From contig NZ_MPSZ01000001.1 in NCBI RefSeq assembly GCF_001939065.1, positions 1,488,001 to 1,552,000 of the forward strand: a stretch of 64,000 bases of DNA, read 5' to 3'. Positions 43,281-51,760 of this stretch are shown here, piece by piece. Position 1 is the stretch's first letter. Every line of letters starts with the position of its first letter. The notes below the pieces were generated by a model, which did not search any database, had not been told where the DNA came from, and saw only the letters and a program-made list of their open reading frames with translations. Source of the stretch: Exiguobacterium indicum HHS 31. Its GTDB lineage: Bacteria; Bacillota; Bacilli; Exiguobacteriales; Exiguobacteriaceae. Made by a program: the position numbers and the translations under genes.

Positions 43281-44642
43281 TTAATTCCCCTTCAGTTCCC
43301 GTAAGATCCGTTCCATCTCTTCATCGTCCGGAACATCTGCTTCGAAACTCGCTTTTTTAGAGGCTTCGTACTGTTGCTGTTTCGCCTTCTCTTCTTGCAA
43401 CCACTTCGGATTCGGACCACCGTTCGTATTGCTTGTCCGTCCCCGACGTCCACCAACGGTCTGACGCGCGCGTTCTTGTTTTTGCTCCTGCTTCTTCGCG
43501 ATCAAATCATCCTGCTCCTGCGTCTTCGCCAGTGCCTCGGATGCTGTCACGTACCCTTTCTGTTTCCAATCATCGACGATGGATAAGAGGAAGTTTTTAC
43601 TGAAGCGGTTGTCTTTTTTGACGACGAGCGCATAGTAGTAGGCAGCATTGACGATCCCGGATGACATTTCATAATCGATGATCAATTGCTGAATCAACTC
43701 TTCATCTCGTTCAGACAATGCTTTGACCTTCCGCAACTTTGCGACGTAGTGCTTCGGATGGGTGCTTTCCATCGTCTCCGTCGCTTCGACGTCTCCGACC
43801 TCGATCGTGTCGAGTGAGGCGACCTTTGCTTTTTTCTCGCGGCTGAGTTTTTGTTTCGCTGACAACATCATTTGTTTACAACGTTCTTGTTTCTCAGCAT
43901 CGGTCATCGGCAAATATGCTTCGTGACGGAAACGGGCATTCAACAGTTCCGCCATCAATGCTTCGTTCGACTGCGTGACATACGCAAGCTTTACGAGCAG
44001 ATGATCGATCGCCTTCGAATAAAATGTTCGTGGCAAAAAGCGATCGGTTTGACGTTTCATCTCTTCTAAATCAAACGAATAATCGAATTCATATACCGCT
44101 CGTTCCTGTTTCGCATAGGCCTTCGGCTGATGCGCGGAAGCAAGACCAGCTTTCACATCGAACACTTGATCAAACCTGACCGTCCGATCAACGATATTCT
44201 TCGGAAGCGGTTCTGTCCGGAAACGATGCTGCAACGACCGGAATCGGATTTCACCGACACGGTAGAATAGCAGACTCGATAACACTCCATCATTCAAGAA
44301 AGTGTTCGGTGCGAGCGGAACCCGGATTTGATAAATATAGCGATAGGCGGCTTGGCGCGCTTCGAACGTCCGGATCAACCCGATGCCTTCTAACTTGAAT
44401 AACTCTTCCTTGAACTCATCGACGGAAAAACCGAGTAACGTTCCAAGTTCCGCATGGGAGATATATTGGGATTTTGTTTTCCCTGGAATCATCTCACTCC
44501 AAAACGTTTGATAGAGTCCAAGCGCTTTGACACCGATGATCGGTTGGTATAGATAATATAAAGATTGATAGGCTTCACGGTCGACGACACCATTGCTCAT
44601 GACTAAGCAAAGATCGGTACCGGAAAGTTCACGTTCTACCAT
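43281..44642 (-). CDS. dnaB: Replication initiation and membrane attachment protein DnaB
   Basis: The Firmicutes DnaB helicase co-loader, not the E. coli DnaB helicase. The 453 aa comprise an N-terminal winged-helix-like domain (YQSLYYLYQPIIGVKALGLYQ) and a DnaD/DnaB2-type C-terminal domain (about residues 310-390, DEELIQQLIIDYEMSSGIVNAA in two parts). A basic, Gln-rich tail follows. It forms the dnaB-dnaI pair downstream of nrdR, separated from nrdR by a terminator. Confidence 0.92.
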   Translation of the reverse strand: MVERELSGTDLCLVMSNGVVDREAYQSLYYLYQPIIGVKALGLYQTFWSEMIPGKTKSQYISHAELGTLLGFSVDEFKEELFKLEGIGLIRTFEARQAAYRYIYQIRVPLAPNTFLNDGVLSSLLFYRVGEIRFRSLQHRFRTEPLPKNIVDRTVRFDQVFDVKAGLASAHQPKAYAKQERAVYEFDYSFDLEEMKRQTDRFLPRTFYSKAIDHLLVKLAYVTQSNEALMAELLNARFRHEAYLPMTDAEKQERCKQMMLSAKQKLSREKKAKVASLDTIEVGDVEATETMESTHPKHYVAKLRKVKALSERDEELIQQLIIDYEMSSGIVNAAYYYALVVKKDNRFSKNFLLSIVDDWKQKGYVTASEALAKTQEQDDLIAKKQEQKQERARQTVGGRRGRTSNTNGGPNPKWLQEEKAKQQQYEASKKASFEADVPDDEEMERILRELKGN

Positions 44643-44666
44643 CTGACTCGTCCTTTCCTTAGGGAG

Positions 44667-44704
44667 AAAAAGAGAGGTGCGCTGACCGGACAGACGACCT
44701 CTCT
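44667..44704 (-). terminator. Intrinsic terminator of nrdR
   Basis: On the minus strand AGAGAGGT and ACCTCTCT arms are followed by TTTTTCT, after the nrdR stop and before dnaB. Confidence 0.75.
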
Positions 44705-44708
44705 TATA

Positions 44709-45191
44709 TCACGTTAAATTCTCACGGTCATTTTCCTGATGTCGCTCCATCAGTTCAGAGAGCTCTTGGAAAAAGACATTGATGTCCTTGAATTGTTTAT
44801 AGACACTCGCAAAGCGGACGTATGCCACTTCGTCGACGGATGCTAGTTCATTTAACACGAGACGCCCGACCTGCTCACTTGGAATCTCATGCTGAGCCGT
44901 CGCCCGTAATGCCTTTTCGACCCGACTGACGACTGTTTCCAACTGTTCAATCGAAATCGGACGCTTTTCACAGGCACGCACTAGTCCGCGTAGAATTTTC
45001 TCGCGATTGAACTCGTCGCGCGTTCCGTCTTTCTTTACGATGATTAAAGGGGTCTGTTCGACCATTTCGAAAGTCGTAAAGCGATAGCCGCAAGACTCAC
45101 ATTCACGTCTCCTCCGAATCGAACCGAAATCCTGGACTGGTCTTGAGTCCAGTACTTTTGTTCCGTTAAAATTACAGGCTGGACAGCGCAT
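44709..45191 (-). CDS. nrdR: Ribonucleotide reductase repressor NrdR
   Basis: A 160-aa regulator with an N-terminal zinc ribbon (Cys3, Cys6, Cys31, Cys34) and an ATP-cone domain (about residues 48-138, [18 protein letters not shown]). It senses ATP/dATP and represses nrd genes. The frame opens at 45227, but GGAGG six bases before the ATG at 45191 (MRCPAC) is the family start. It starts 13 bp after the hypothetical gene at 45205. Confidence 0.96.
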   Translation of the reverse strand: MRCPACNFNGTKVLDSRPVQDFGSIRRRRECESCGYRFTTFEMVEQTPLIIVKKDGTRDEFNREKILRGLVRACEKRPISIEQLETVVSRVEKALRATAQHEIPSEQVGRLVLNELASVDEVAYVRFASVYKQFKDINVFFQELSELMERHQENDRENLT

Positions 45192-45204
45192 GCCGTACCT
45201 CCGT

Positions 45205-45573
45205 TCACGTGATTTCTTTTGTTCCAATCATTTTTAATCGGTATCCCGCATCAAGTGATGCATAGATGCGCTCAATGTGTTTTTCGAGATCAGGTCCGAG
45301 AAGACTTTCGCGATGTAAGAATAGATCGACGGCCGTACGTCCGCCCGCCACCATGATGACGGTCGCGAGTCCGTCGACTTCTTTTAATGTAAAAGCGAGT
45401 TCTCCACGTTCCGCGTCAACACGACGCACCGTTCCACCCTCTTGCTTTAAGATATTTTCTAAACCAGCAAACAACATTTCAACCGTTGCCGCATAGTAGT
45501 GTGTGCGTAAATTTTCGTTTTTATGTGTATCGGATGTCTCTAGCTGTTTTTGCAAGCGTTCCTTCAGTCCCAT
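45205..45573 (-). CDS. Conserved hypothetical cytosolic protein
   Basis: A 122-aa protein with no signal peptide or membrane span. A helical N-terminal half ([32 protein letters not shown] in parts) is followed by beta-rich sequence ([35 protein letters not shown]). I recall similar small proteins near nrdR in Bacillales, but I know no function. The frame begins ATGACCATG; AGAGG is adjacent to the first ATG and six bases before the second, so 45573 is preferred. It is probably co-transcribed with nrdR. Confidence 0.75.
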   Translation of the reverse strand: MGLKERLQKQLETSDTHKNENLRTHYYAATVEMLFAGLENILKQEGGTVRRVDAERGELAFTLKEVDGLATVIMVAGGRTAVDLFLHRESLLGPDLEKHIERIYASLDAGYRLKMIGTKEIT

Positions 45574-45629
45574 GGTCATCCTCTTTTCTTTGTTTCTTCT
45601 ACTATTAAGAATAACAGACGTCAGACATA

Positions 45630-45660
45630 TTAAAAAGCCCTCGTCTGAACGACGAGAGCT
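45630..45660 (-). terminator. Intrinsic terminator of speD
   Basis: On the minus strand AGCTCTCGTC-GTTCA-GACGAGGGCT is followed by five T, just after speD. Confidence 0.82.
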
Positions 45661-45680
45661 TGACGAATTCGTGTGTGTTG

Positions 45681-46067
45681 TCAGTTGACGTGCTGGACAG
45701 TAGCCGCTGGAACTTGAACAGGTCCCATACCACGTGGAATTTCGACATTTTCACGGATTTTCGCATCGAGCTTTTCAGCAATGTAGTTCGCTGCGATGGC
45801 TGGATCGATCCGATCCCCACAAGTAAAGACATCAACCGATGCATACCCGTGCTCTGGGAAACTATGAATCGTCAAGTGCGATTCAGAGATAATGACGACG
45901 CCACTGACGCCGTGTGGTGCAAACTTGTGGAATGCTACTTCTCGTACTTCTGCACCTGCTTGAAGTGCTGCATCAACGAAAAGTCGTTCAACGAATTCCA
46001 TGTCGTTCAATTTTTCAGGATTACAATCCCAAAGTTCTGCAATAATGTGTCTTCCCATAGTATCCAT
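45681..46067 (-). CDS. speD: S-adenosylmethionine decarboxylase proenzyme
   Basis: Provides the aminopropyl donor for spermidine. The 128-aa proenzyme of the short bacterial type self-cleaves at Glu62-Ser63 in ISESHLTIH to create the pyruvoyl group. The catalytic Cys lies in DVFTCG. The frame extends to 46100, but AGGGGGG eight bases before the ATG at 46067 decides the start. It has its own promoter and a structured leader, described separately. The gene order gapB-speD-x-nrdR is conserved in Bacillales. Confidence 0.95.
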   Translation of the reverse strand: MDTMGRHIIAELWDCNPEKLNDMEFVERLFVDAALQAGAEVREVAFHKFAPHGVSGVVIISESHLTIHSFPEHGYASVDVFTCGDRIDPAIAANYIAEKLDAKIRENVEIPRGMGPVQVPAATVQHVN

Positions 46068-46087
46068 TTGTGGATCCCCCCTACATT

Positions 46088-46202
46088 CAATGGTCTTCAA
46101 AGTAGTTGATCACTTACTTTGCGCCTGAGTCGTTCGCACCCACGGGGGAAAGTTAGTCCAGAGAGGTCCTAACCCTTTAAGCTGCGATTGCCAGACCGAT
46201 TG
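46088..46202 (-). ncRNA. Structured leader RNA of speD, unknown class
   Basis: The roughly 140-nt leader can fold into a closed multi-branch form on the minus strand. CAATCGGTC (46194-46202) pairs with GACCATTG (46088-46095), one bulge. Enclosed are GTTAG/CTAAC with an outer AAA/TTT (46149-46178), GTGC/GCGC (46121-46139), and AAAGTA/TACTTT (46099-46120). No T run follows, so control, if any, would be at translation: the Shine-Dalgarno lies just behind the closing stem. I do not recognise it as SAM-I, SAM-III or another named riboswitch. Hand fold only. Confidence 0.45.
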
Positions 46203-46217
46203 AAGTTCACGATTTGA

Positions 46218-46246
46218 ATTATAGCGAGTATCAAAAAGATACACAA
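46218..46246 (-). promoter_or_regulatory. Promoter of speD
   Basis: On the minus strand TTGTGT (46241-46246), a 17-bp spacer and a perfect TATAAT (46218-46223), located between the gapB terminator and the structured leader. Confidence 0.65.
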
Positions 46247-46277
46247 GGATAAATTTCAAAAATTAATACATTTCTAG

Positions 46278-46320
46278 AAAAAAAACGGGACAAATCCCGT
46301 CATTGCTGGGATTTGCCCGT
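46278..46320 (-). terminator. Intrinsic terminator of gapB
   Basis: On the minus strand ACGGGCAAATCCC-AGCAATGAC-GGGATTTGTCCCGT is followed by eight T. Confidence 0.88.
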
Positions 46321-46325
46321 TGTCA

Positions 46326-47369
46326 TTAATTCAATTCAAGTTCTTTTTCAACCGTTCCCATCGCCTCTAAGTGTGCAGATACGAGGTGTACGAGGTCGAC
46401 GACGCGGCAGGAGTAACCCCACTCATTATCGTACCAAGCGAGGACCTTGACCTGACGACCACCCATGACCATCGTCGAGAGTCCGTCGACGACCGTCGAA
46501 CGTTCTTCTCCGTTAAAGTCGATTGAGACGAGCGGTTCCATCGTCATTCCGAGAATGCCTTCGAGCGCACCATCCGCTGCTTTCGTGAACGCTTCGTTCA
46601 CTTCGGCAACTGTCGTATCACGACTGACCTCAACGACAAGATCGACGAGTGAGACGTTTGGTGTCGGAACACGAAGCGCGAGTCCATTCAATTTTCCTTC
46701 CAAGTGTGGCAAGACTAGAGAAATCGCTTTTGCCGCACCTGTCGATGTTGGAATGATGGATGAGCCACATGCACGGGCGCGTCGTAAATCCTTATGTGGA
46801 TTATCAATATTATTTTGATCGTTCGTAAACGCGTGAACCGTCGTCACGAGACCCGATTCGATTCCGAATGCCCGGTCGATGACTTGCACGACAGGTGCGA
46901 GACAGTTCGTCGTACACGATGCGTTCGAGACGATAGCATCTGTTTCATGATCATACATGTCGTCATTGACACCCATGACGATCGTCCGGACATCCCCTTT
47001 AGCAGGTGCCGTGATGACGACCTTTTTTGCGCCTGCCACTAAATGCTTCGCAGCACCCGTATCTGAGTTGAACTTTCCTGTCGCTTCGACGACGATATCG
47101 ATGCCGAGTTCCCCCCACGGCAATAGTTCAGGATTGCGTTCACTGACAATTTGAATTTGTCTTCCGTCAACCATCAACGCCCCATCGATGATGTCGACCG
47201 GATAATTGAATTTCCCATGTACCGTGTCGTACTTGATTAAATGTGCGAGTGTTTCGACTGGATAGCTTGCATTGATTGCTACGACTTCGCTTTTCCCCTC
47301 AGCGATCAGACGTCGAAAGACCATTCGACCAATTCGACCAAAACCATTGACTGCCACCTTGACTCCCAT
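46326..47369 (-). CDS. gapB: NADP-dependent glyceraldehyde-3-phosphate dehydrogenase, gluconeogenic
   Basis: A 347-aa GapB-type enzyme that works towards gluconeogenesis. The Rossmann motif NGFGRIGR lies at the N-terminus and the catalytic Cys152 in SNASCTTNC. After the second beta strand, the sequence INASYPV replaces the acidic residue that NAD-specific enzymes carry, a mark of NADP use. The frame opens at 47498, but AAGGGGG eight bases before the ATG at 47369 (MGVKVAVNG) is the true start. In B. subtilis gapB is repressed by CcpN under glycolysis; I could not confirm a CcpN site. Confidence 0.95.
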   Translation of the reverse strand: MGVKVAVNGFGRIGRMVFRRLIAEGKSEVVAINASYPVETLAHLIKYDTVHGKFNYPVDIIDGALMVDGRQIQIVSERNPELLPWGELGIDIVVEATGKFNSDTGAAKHLVAGAKKVVITAPAKGDVRTIVMGVNDDMYDHETDAIVSNASCTTNCLAPVVQVIDRAFGIESGLVTTVHAFTNDQNNIDNPHKDLRRARACGSSIIPTSTGAAKAISLVLPHLEGKLNGLALRVPTPNVSLVDLVVEVSRDTTVAEVNEAFTKAADGALEGILGMTMEPLVSIDFNGEERSTVVDGLSTMVMGGRQVKVLAWYDNEWGYSCRVVDLVHLVSAHLEAMGTVEKELELN

Positions 47370-47457
47370 GTGCGGATCCCCCTTCAATGTGACGGATGTA
47401 GCTCCGTTTACAGATAGAACTATATCATGAAATGTAAGCGATTTCATTATGTTCTCT

Positions 47458-47493
47458 AAAAAAAGTGAGAGAAGATGGAAACTTCTCTCACTT
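47458..47493 (-). terminator. Intrinsic terminator of coaE
   Basis: On the minus strand AAGTGAGAGAAG-TTTCCAT-CTTCTCTCACTT is followed by further T, between coaE and gapB. Confidence 0.88.
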
Positions 47494-47501
47494 CGCACTT
47501 T

Positions 47502-48107
47502 TCATGTACCACTCTCATGCTTACCGGTGTCATATAATACTAACCATTTATCGATTTGTTGATATAACGAATCAAGACTCCCATCATTGAAGAACACATC
47601 ATCCGCAAGCTCTTTTTTCTGTTCAATGCTAAGTTGCGAATGAATACGTGCATATGCTTCTTCTTCCGATAGGTCATTACGTTGCATCAATCGTCTTAAC
47701 TGCATGTTTTCCGGACAATACACGACTACGACACGGTCGAACAGCGTCCGCCAATCGCCTTCAAGTAACAACGGAATATCAAATACGACGAGCGAATGTC
47801 CTGAACGTTCATAGGCATCTGCTTCATCAAGCATCTGTCGTCGAATACTTGGGTGCATCAACTGATTCAGCTGTTGTCGTTTTTCGCTATCCTGAAAAAT
47901 GATTTGTCCAAGTTTTGGACGAACGAGACGTCCTTCCTCGAATGCTTCCGGGAAAGCCATCTTGACCCCATCATAGGCTCGCCCTCCTGGTTCAATGACT
48001 TCTCGCGCAACAAGATCCGCATCGATGACCGCTATTCCTTTTTGCTTCAGATAGCTAGAGACCGTACTTTTACCGGTGGCGATACTGCCCGTCAGACCAA
48101 CCCTCAT
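47502..48107 (-). CDS. coaE: Dephospho-CoA kinase
   Basis: The last step of coenzyme A synthesis. A 201-aa P-loop kinase with LTGSIATGKST at the N-terminus, IDADLVAREV and HPSIRRQM of the CoA domain, and FDIPLLLEGDW. The ATG at 48107 overlaps the mutM stop by 4 bp. The longer frame to 48125 lacks a ribosome site. Confidence 0.95.
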   Translation of the reverse strand: MRVGLTGSIATGKSTVSSYLKQKGIAVIDADLVAREVIEPGGRAYDGVKMAFPEAFEEGRLVRPKLGQIIFQDSEKRQQLNQLMHPSIRRQMLDEADAYERSGHSLVVFDIPLLLEGDWRTLFDRVVVVYCPENMQLRRLMQRNDLSEEEAYARIHSQLSIEQKKELADDVFFNDGSLDSLYQQIDKWLVLYDTGKHESGT

Positions 48108-48934
48108 AAGGCGACCTGTTGGCACGTCGGACAGAAGTGCGTTCCTCGTCCACCGACTTTGATTTTTTCAATGGCAGTGCCGCAACGGGGACATGGTTCG
48201 CCCTTTTGACCGTATACCGCGAGTTGAAGCTGGAACTCACCTTTTCCGGAAGGTGAGACATAACTTCGGATCGTACTTCCCCCTGCTTCTACCGCTTGTC
48301 GTAAGACGTCGACACCGGCTTGATGGATGCGTGAGATATCATCAAGCGTCAAGGCACCAGCCTTCGTCAACGGATGGACACGTGCCGCATGAAGGGTCTC
48401 ATCGACATAGATGTTACCGAGACCAAGGAAGATCGATTGGTCGAGCAATGCCGTTTTGATTGGACTTCTTTTTTTACGAATTAAATTCTCCGCTAACACT
48501 TCTGCTGTGAACTCTGGATCAAATGGTTCACGCTCCAGCTGTGCCAGTGGAGCAGTTTGCATCGCTGTTTCCTTATCACGTAATTCCATCGTTCCGAACT
48601 TCCGAACGTCATTGTAATGCAGCTCCGAACCATCCGTGAAACGGAAGACGACATGAGTATGTTTATCCCGCTCGACCGGTTGCGGATACGGGAAGTACTT
48701 CCCTTCCATCCGCAAATGGCTGACGAGATAAAAACGATCAAAATCAAAGAGTAGGAACTTACCGCGACGTTCGACGCGTTCGATCCGTTCTTGATGTAAG
48801 GCATCTGCAAATGGTGCCACTTCCATCCCCCGAATCATTTTCGGGTGGTAGACTTTGACGGAAGAGACTGTTTTTCCAGAGACCGAACGTTCTAAACTGC
48901 GACGAACGGTCTCGACTTCAGGTAATTCAGGCAC
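48104..48934 (-). CDS. mutM: Formamidopyrimidine-DNA glycosylase
   Basis: Removes 8-oxoguanine and ring-opened purines. The catalytic Pro2-Glu3 requires the start directly before PELPEVETV. That codon is GTG at 48934, with AGGAGG seven bases upstream, giving 276 aa. The H2TH region (LDQSIFLGLGNIYVDETL) and the C-terminal zinc finger (CPRCGTAIEKI..FCPTCQ) are intact. It follows polA by 16 bp and overlaps coaE. Confidence 0.95.
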   Translation of the reverse strand: MPELPEVETVRRSLERSVSGKTVSSVKVYHPKMIRGMEVAPFADALHQERIERVERRGKFLLFDFDRFYLVSHLRMEGKYFPYPQPVERDKHTHVVFRFTDGSELHYNDVRKFGTMELRDKETAMQTAPLAQLEREPFDPEFTAEVLAENLIRKKRSPIKTALLDQSIFLGLGNIYVDETLHAARVHPLTKAGALTLDDISRIHQAGVDVLRQAVEAGGSTIRSYVSPSGKGEFQLQLAVYGQKGEPCPRCGTAIEKIKVGGRGTHFCPTCQQVAL

Positions 48935-48950
48935 GTCTATTCCTCCTTGC

Positions 48951-51548
48951 TTACTTCGTTTCGTACCACGTATGTCCTGCGCCCCCATCAACGCGTAGCG
49001 GTACGGATAATTCGACGGTCTGCTCCATCGCTTGTTTGACAAGCGCTTGTAAAGCGTCGAGTTCCTCGTCTGGTGCTTCAAAAATCAACTCATCGTGTAC
49101 TTGTAATAACAAACGCGCTTTCAGATCAGATGCCTGTAAAGCAGCATGGACATCAAGCATCGCTTTTTTTATGATATCCGCAGCGGAACCTTGAATCGGC
49201 GTATTGATTGCCGTACGTTCCGCAAAACCACGTAAGTTGAAGTTTTTCGAATTGATATCCGGGATGTTACGGCGCCGGTTCATCAACGTTTCGACGAATC
49301 CATTCGCTCGTGCCGTCTCGATTGCCGTGTCCATGAACTGTTTGATTTGCGGGAACAGCTCGAAATAACGATCGATGAACGATTGTGCTTCCTTCCGCGT
49401 GATGTTCAAGTTTTGTGACAGTCCATAATCGCTGATTCCATAAATGATGCCGAAGTTGACAGCTTTCGCCTGACGCCGCATATTTCCTGTGACATCCTCC
49501 GGTTCAACACCAAAGACACTACTTGCCGTTTGAGTATGGATATCCTCATCATGTAAGAACGCATCGACAAGCGTCTGATCCTGCGACATATCGGCCATGA
49601 CACGTAATTCGATTTGTGAATAATCGGCAGCGTACAGTGACCAGCCTGCTTCACTTGGAACGAAGGCTTTTCGAATCTTCCGTCCTTCTTCAATCCGAAT
49701 CGGGATATTCTGAAGGTTCGGATTGACCGAACTTAAACGGCCTGTCTGGGCAATCGTCTGAGCAAAACGGGTATGAATCTTTCCGTCTTCCTTGATGACT
49801 TTTTGTAAGCCTTCGACATACGTCGACTGTAATTTTTGGAGCTCCCGGTATAACATGATGTGATCGATGACCGGATGCAACGGACGCAGTTTTTCAAGGA
49901 CGTCCGCGGCAGTCGAATAGCCGGTCTTTGTTTTCTTGAAGGCGGGCAGTTCGAGTTTTTCAAACAGAATCACACCAAGTTGTTTCGGTGAATTGATATT
50001 GAACGACTCACCTGCCGCTTCAAAGACCAACGTCTCAAGTTCCGTTAAACGTCCGGCAAGATCTGCTTGCATCGATTGGAGCGTCGCGACGTCAACACGA
50101 ATCCCGGTCCACTCCATCTCAGCGAGGACACCTGACAATGGACGCTCTAGTGTTTCATACAGCTCATATTGCTGATTCGCCTTCAACTCTTCCCGGACTT
50201 TCGGGAACAATAATTCGATCATCCGTGCTTTCTCTGCAAGATAAGGGTGTAATACGTCATCCGCTGGAGCTAGACGTTTGGCTCCCTTACCGAGGACTGC
50301 TTCTTCGTTCGGTGCCATCAATGCATAATGACCAGCAATTGAAGCGAGCGTCGTGCCGCCACTTAAATTCAATAAGTAACCCGCTAATAACAAATCCTCA
50401 TAACCGTTTAAGGTTAAGCCGTGCTTACGCAACGCGAATGCGACTTGTTTGGCATCGAGACAAATCTTCCGATGTTCCGACTCGATCCATTGGCGGAATG
50501 CCGGATCCTCGACGAGCGTTGGGGCAGCAACATAGATCGTGTCAGGCGTCGCGATCGCAAACCCGATGATGTCTTCTTCCATGTAATCCTCTCGTAGCTG
50601 TTCAGCAAGCAACACCGCATCGGTGACGTCTTCAGGAAGTGAAGTGATCGTCACGACGTTCAACTGCTCTTTATCCTCTTCTTTGACGACAGGAGCAAAT
50701 CGATTCGTCAACGACTTGAAGCCAAGCGACTGGAACAACGAATACGGCACTTGGGTATCAACGTCGCGAATTTGCAAATCCTCTAGCGTCGTCTCGAGCG
50801 GGACATCAACTTTAATCGTCGCAAGTTCTTTCGATAGTCGTGCGAGTTCTTCGTTCGCGATGACTTTTTCCTTCTGCTTCCCTTTTAAGTCTTCAACATG
50901 TTCATACAGTCCTTCGACAGAACCGTATGCCGAAATCAATTTTACCGCCGTCTTTTCACCAATCCCAGGAATCCCTGGAATGTTATCCGACTTATCCCCC
51001 ATTAACCCCTTCAGGTCAATCATTTGAATCGGCTTTAGACCACCATACGTCTCAGCGAACAGTTCCTCCGTCATGCACTGGACGTCCGTGATCCCACGCT
51101 TCGTGATCAAGACTTCGATCTTATCTGTGACAAGTTGAAGTAAATCTTTATCACCTGTGACGATCCGCGTCCGATCCGTCGACATCGTTCGTGCGAGCGT
51201 ACCAATCAAATCATCTGCCTCATAGCGATGGAGTTCCATCATTTGAATACCGAGCGCTTCACAGATATCCCGGACGATCGGGAATTGCTCACGTAGTTCG
51301 GACGGTGTCTTTTCCCGACTTCCCTTATACTCCTGATATACATCATGACGGAACGTTTCACTCGAAGCATCGAAGGCAACGAGCATATGTGTCGGTTGTT
51401 CTTCCTCGAGCAACTTCAATAACATCATCGTAAAGCCATAAGCTGCGTTCGTATTTCGTCCTTGCGCATCCGTCATTGGTGGTAAGGCGAAAAACGCCCG
51501 ATAGGTCAACGAGTTCCCATCAATCAATAGCAATTTATTTTCCATCAT
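48951..51548 (-). CDS. polA: DNA polymerase I
   Basis: An 865-aa polymerase for Okazaki-fragment processing and repair. The N-terminal 5'-3' exonuclease (about residues 1-290, LLIDGNSLTYRAFFALP, TGDKDLLQL, IPGIGEKTA) is followed by a central domain without clear DEDD exonuclease residues, as in other Bacillales. The C-terminal polymerase has motif A AADYSQIELRV, motif B RRQAKAVNFGIIYG, and motif C LLQVHDELIFE. Order polA-mutM-coaE. Confidence 0.96.
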   Translation of the reverse strand: MMENKLLLIDGNSLTYRAFFALPPMTDAQGRNTNAAYGFTMMLLKLLEEEQPTHMLVAFDASSETFRHDVYQEYKGSREKTPSELREQFPIVRDICEALGIQMMELHRYEADDLIGTLARTMSTDRTRIVTGDKDLLQLVTDKIEVLITKRGITDVQCMTEELFAETYGGLKPIQMIDLKGLMGDKSDNIPGIPGIGEKTAVKLISAYGSVEGLYEHVEDLKGKQKEKVIANEELARLSKELATIKVDVPLETTLEDLQIRDVDTQVPYSLFQSLGFKSLTNRFAPVVKEEDKEQLNVVTITSLPEDVTDAVLLAEQLREDYMEEDIIGFAIATPDTIYVAAPTLVEDPAFRQWIESEHRKICLDAKQVAFALRKHGLTLNGYEDLLLAGYLLNLSGGTTLASIAGHYALMAPNEEAVLGKGAKRLAPADDVLHPYLAEKARMIELLFPKVREELKANQQYELYETLERPLSGVLAEMEWTGIRVDVATLQSMQADLAGRLTELETLVFEAAGESFNINSPKQLGVILFEKLELPAFKKTKTGYSTAADVLEKLRPLHPVIDHIMLYRELQKLQSTYVEGLQKVIKEDGKIHTRFAQTIAQTGRLSSVNPNLQNIPIRIEEGRKIRKAFVPSEAGWSLYAADYSQIELRVMADMSQDQTLVDAFLHDEDIHTQTASSVFGVEPEDVTGNMRRQAKAVNFGIIYGISDYGLSQNLNITRKEAQSFIDRYFELFPQIKQFMDTAIETARANGFVETLMNRRRNIPDINSKNFNLRGFAERTAINTPIQGSAADIIKKAMLDVHAALQASDLKARLLLQVHDELIFEAPDEELDALQALVKQAMEQTVELSVPLRVDGGAGHTWYETK

Positions 51549-51618
51549 CTACGCCCCTTTAATCGATTTTCTGTTCCTATTGTATCACTCTACACACATT
51601 TGTTCGCTAAAAATGACC

Positions 51619-51650
51619 AAAAAAAGACGATTGACTCACGGAGAGTCAAC
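51619..51650 (-). terminator. Intrinsic terminator between phoR and polA
   Basis: On the minus strand TTGACTC-TCCGT-GAGTCAA is followed after five bases by seven T. Confidence 0.82.
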
Positions 51651-51760
51651 CGCCAAGGGCATGACGACATGGGAGCTGATCCAGTCGCCATACAGATGAT
51701 GAAGAAGGTACTTTCATCATAAGATACATCTATTAAGGAAATGTGAATCCACTGTGAAAT
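51651..51760 (-). other. Two further hairpins between phoR and the polA-proximal terminator
   Basis: On the minus strand ATGATGAA-AGTACCTTC-TTCATCAT (51696-51720) is a perfect 8-bp stem. Downstream GGCGACTGG pairs with CCA-T-GTCGTC (51661-51690; one bulge, one wobble). With the terminator they form a three-hairpin stretch of about 110 nt. It may be a structured phoR 3' UTR, a small RNA, or a polA leader. I see no clear promoter inside it. Confidence 0.4.

Noticed and set aside
46088-46202. SAM-I or SAM-III riboswitch before speD
   Set aside because: The characteristic SAM-I core sequences and the short SMK-box pattern are not present, so the leader is listed as an unassigned structure.
46465-46818. 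117-aa frame antisense to gapB
   Set aside because: Shadow of the GAPDH gene; no independent start signals.
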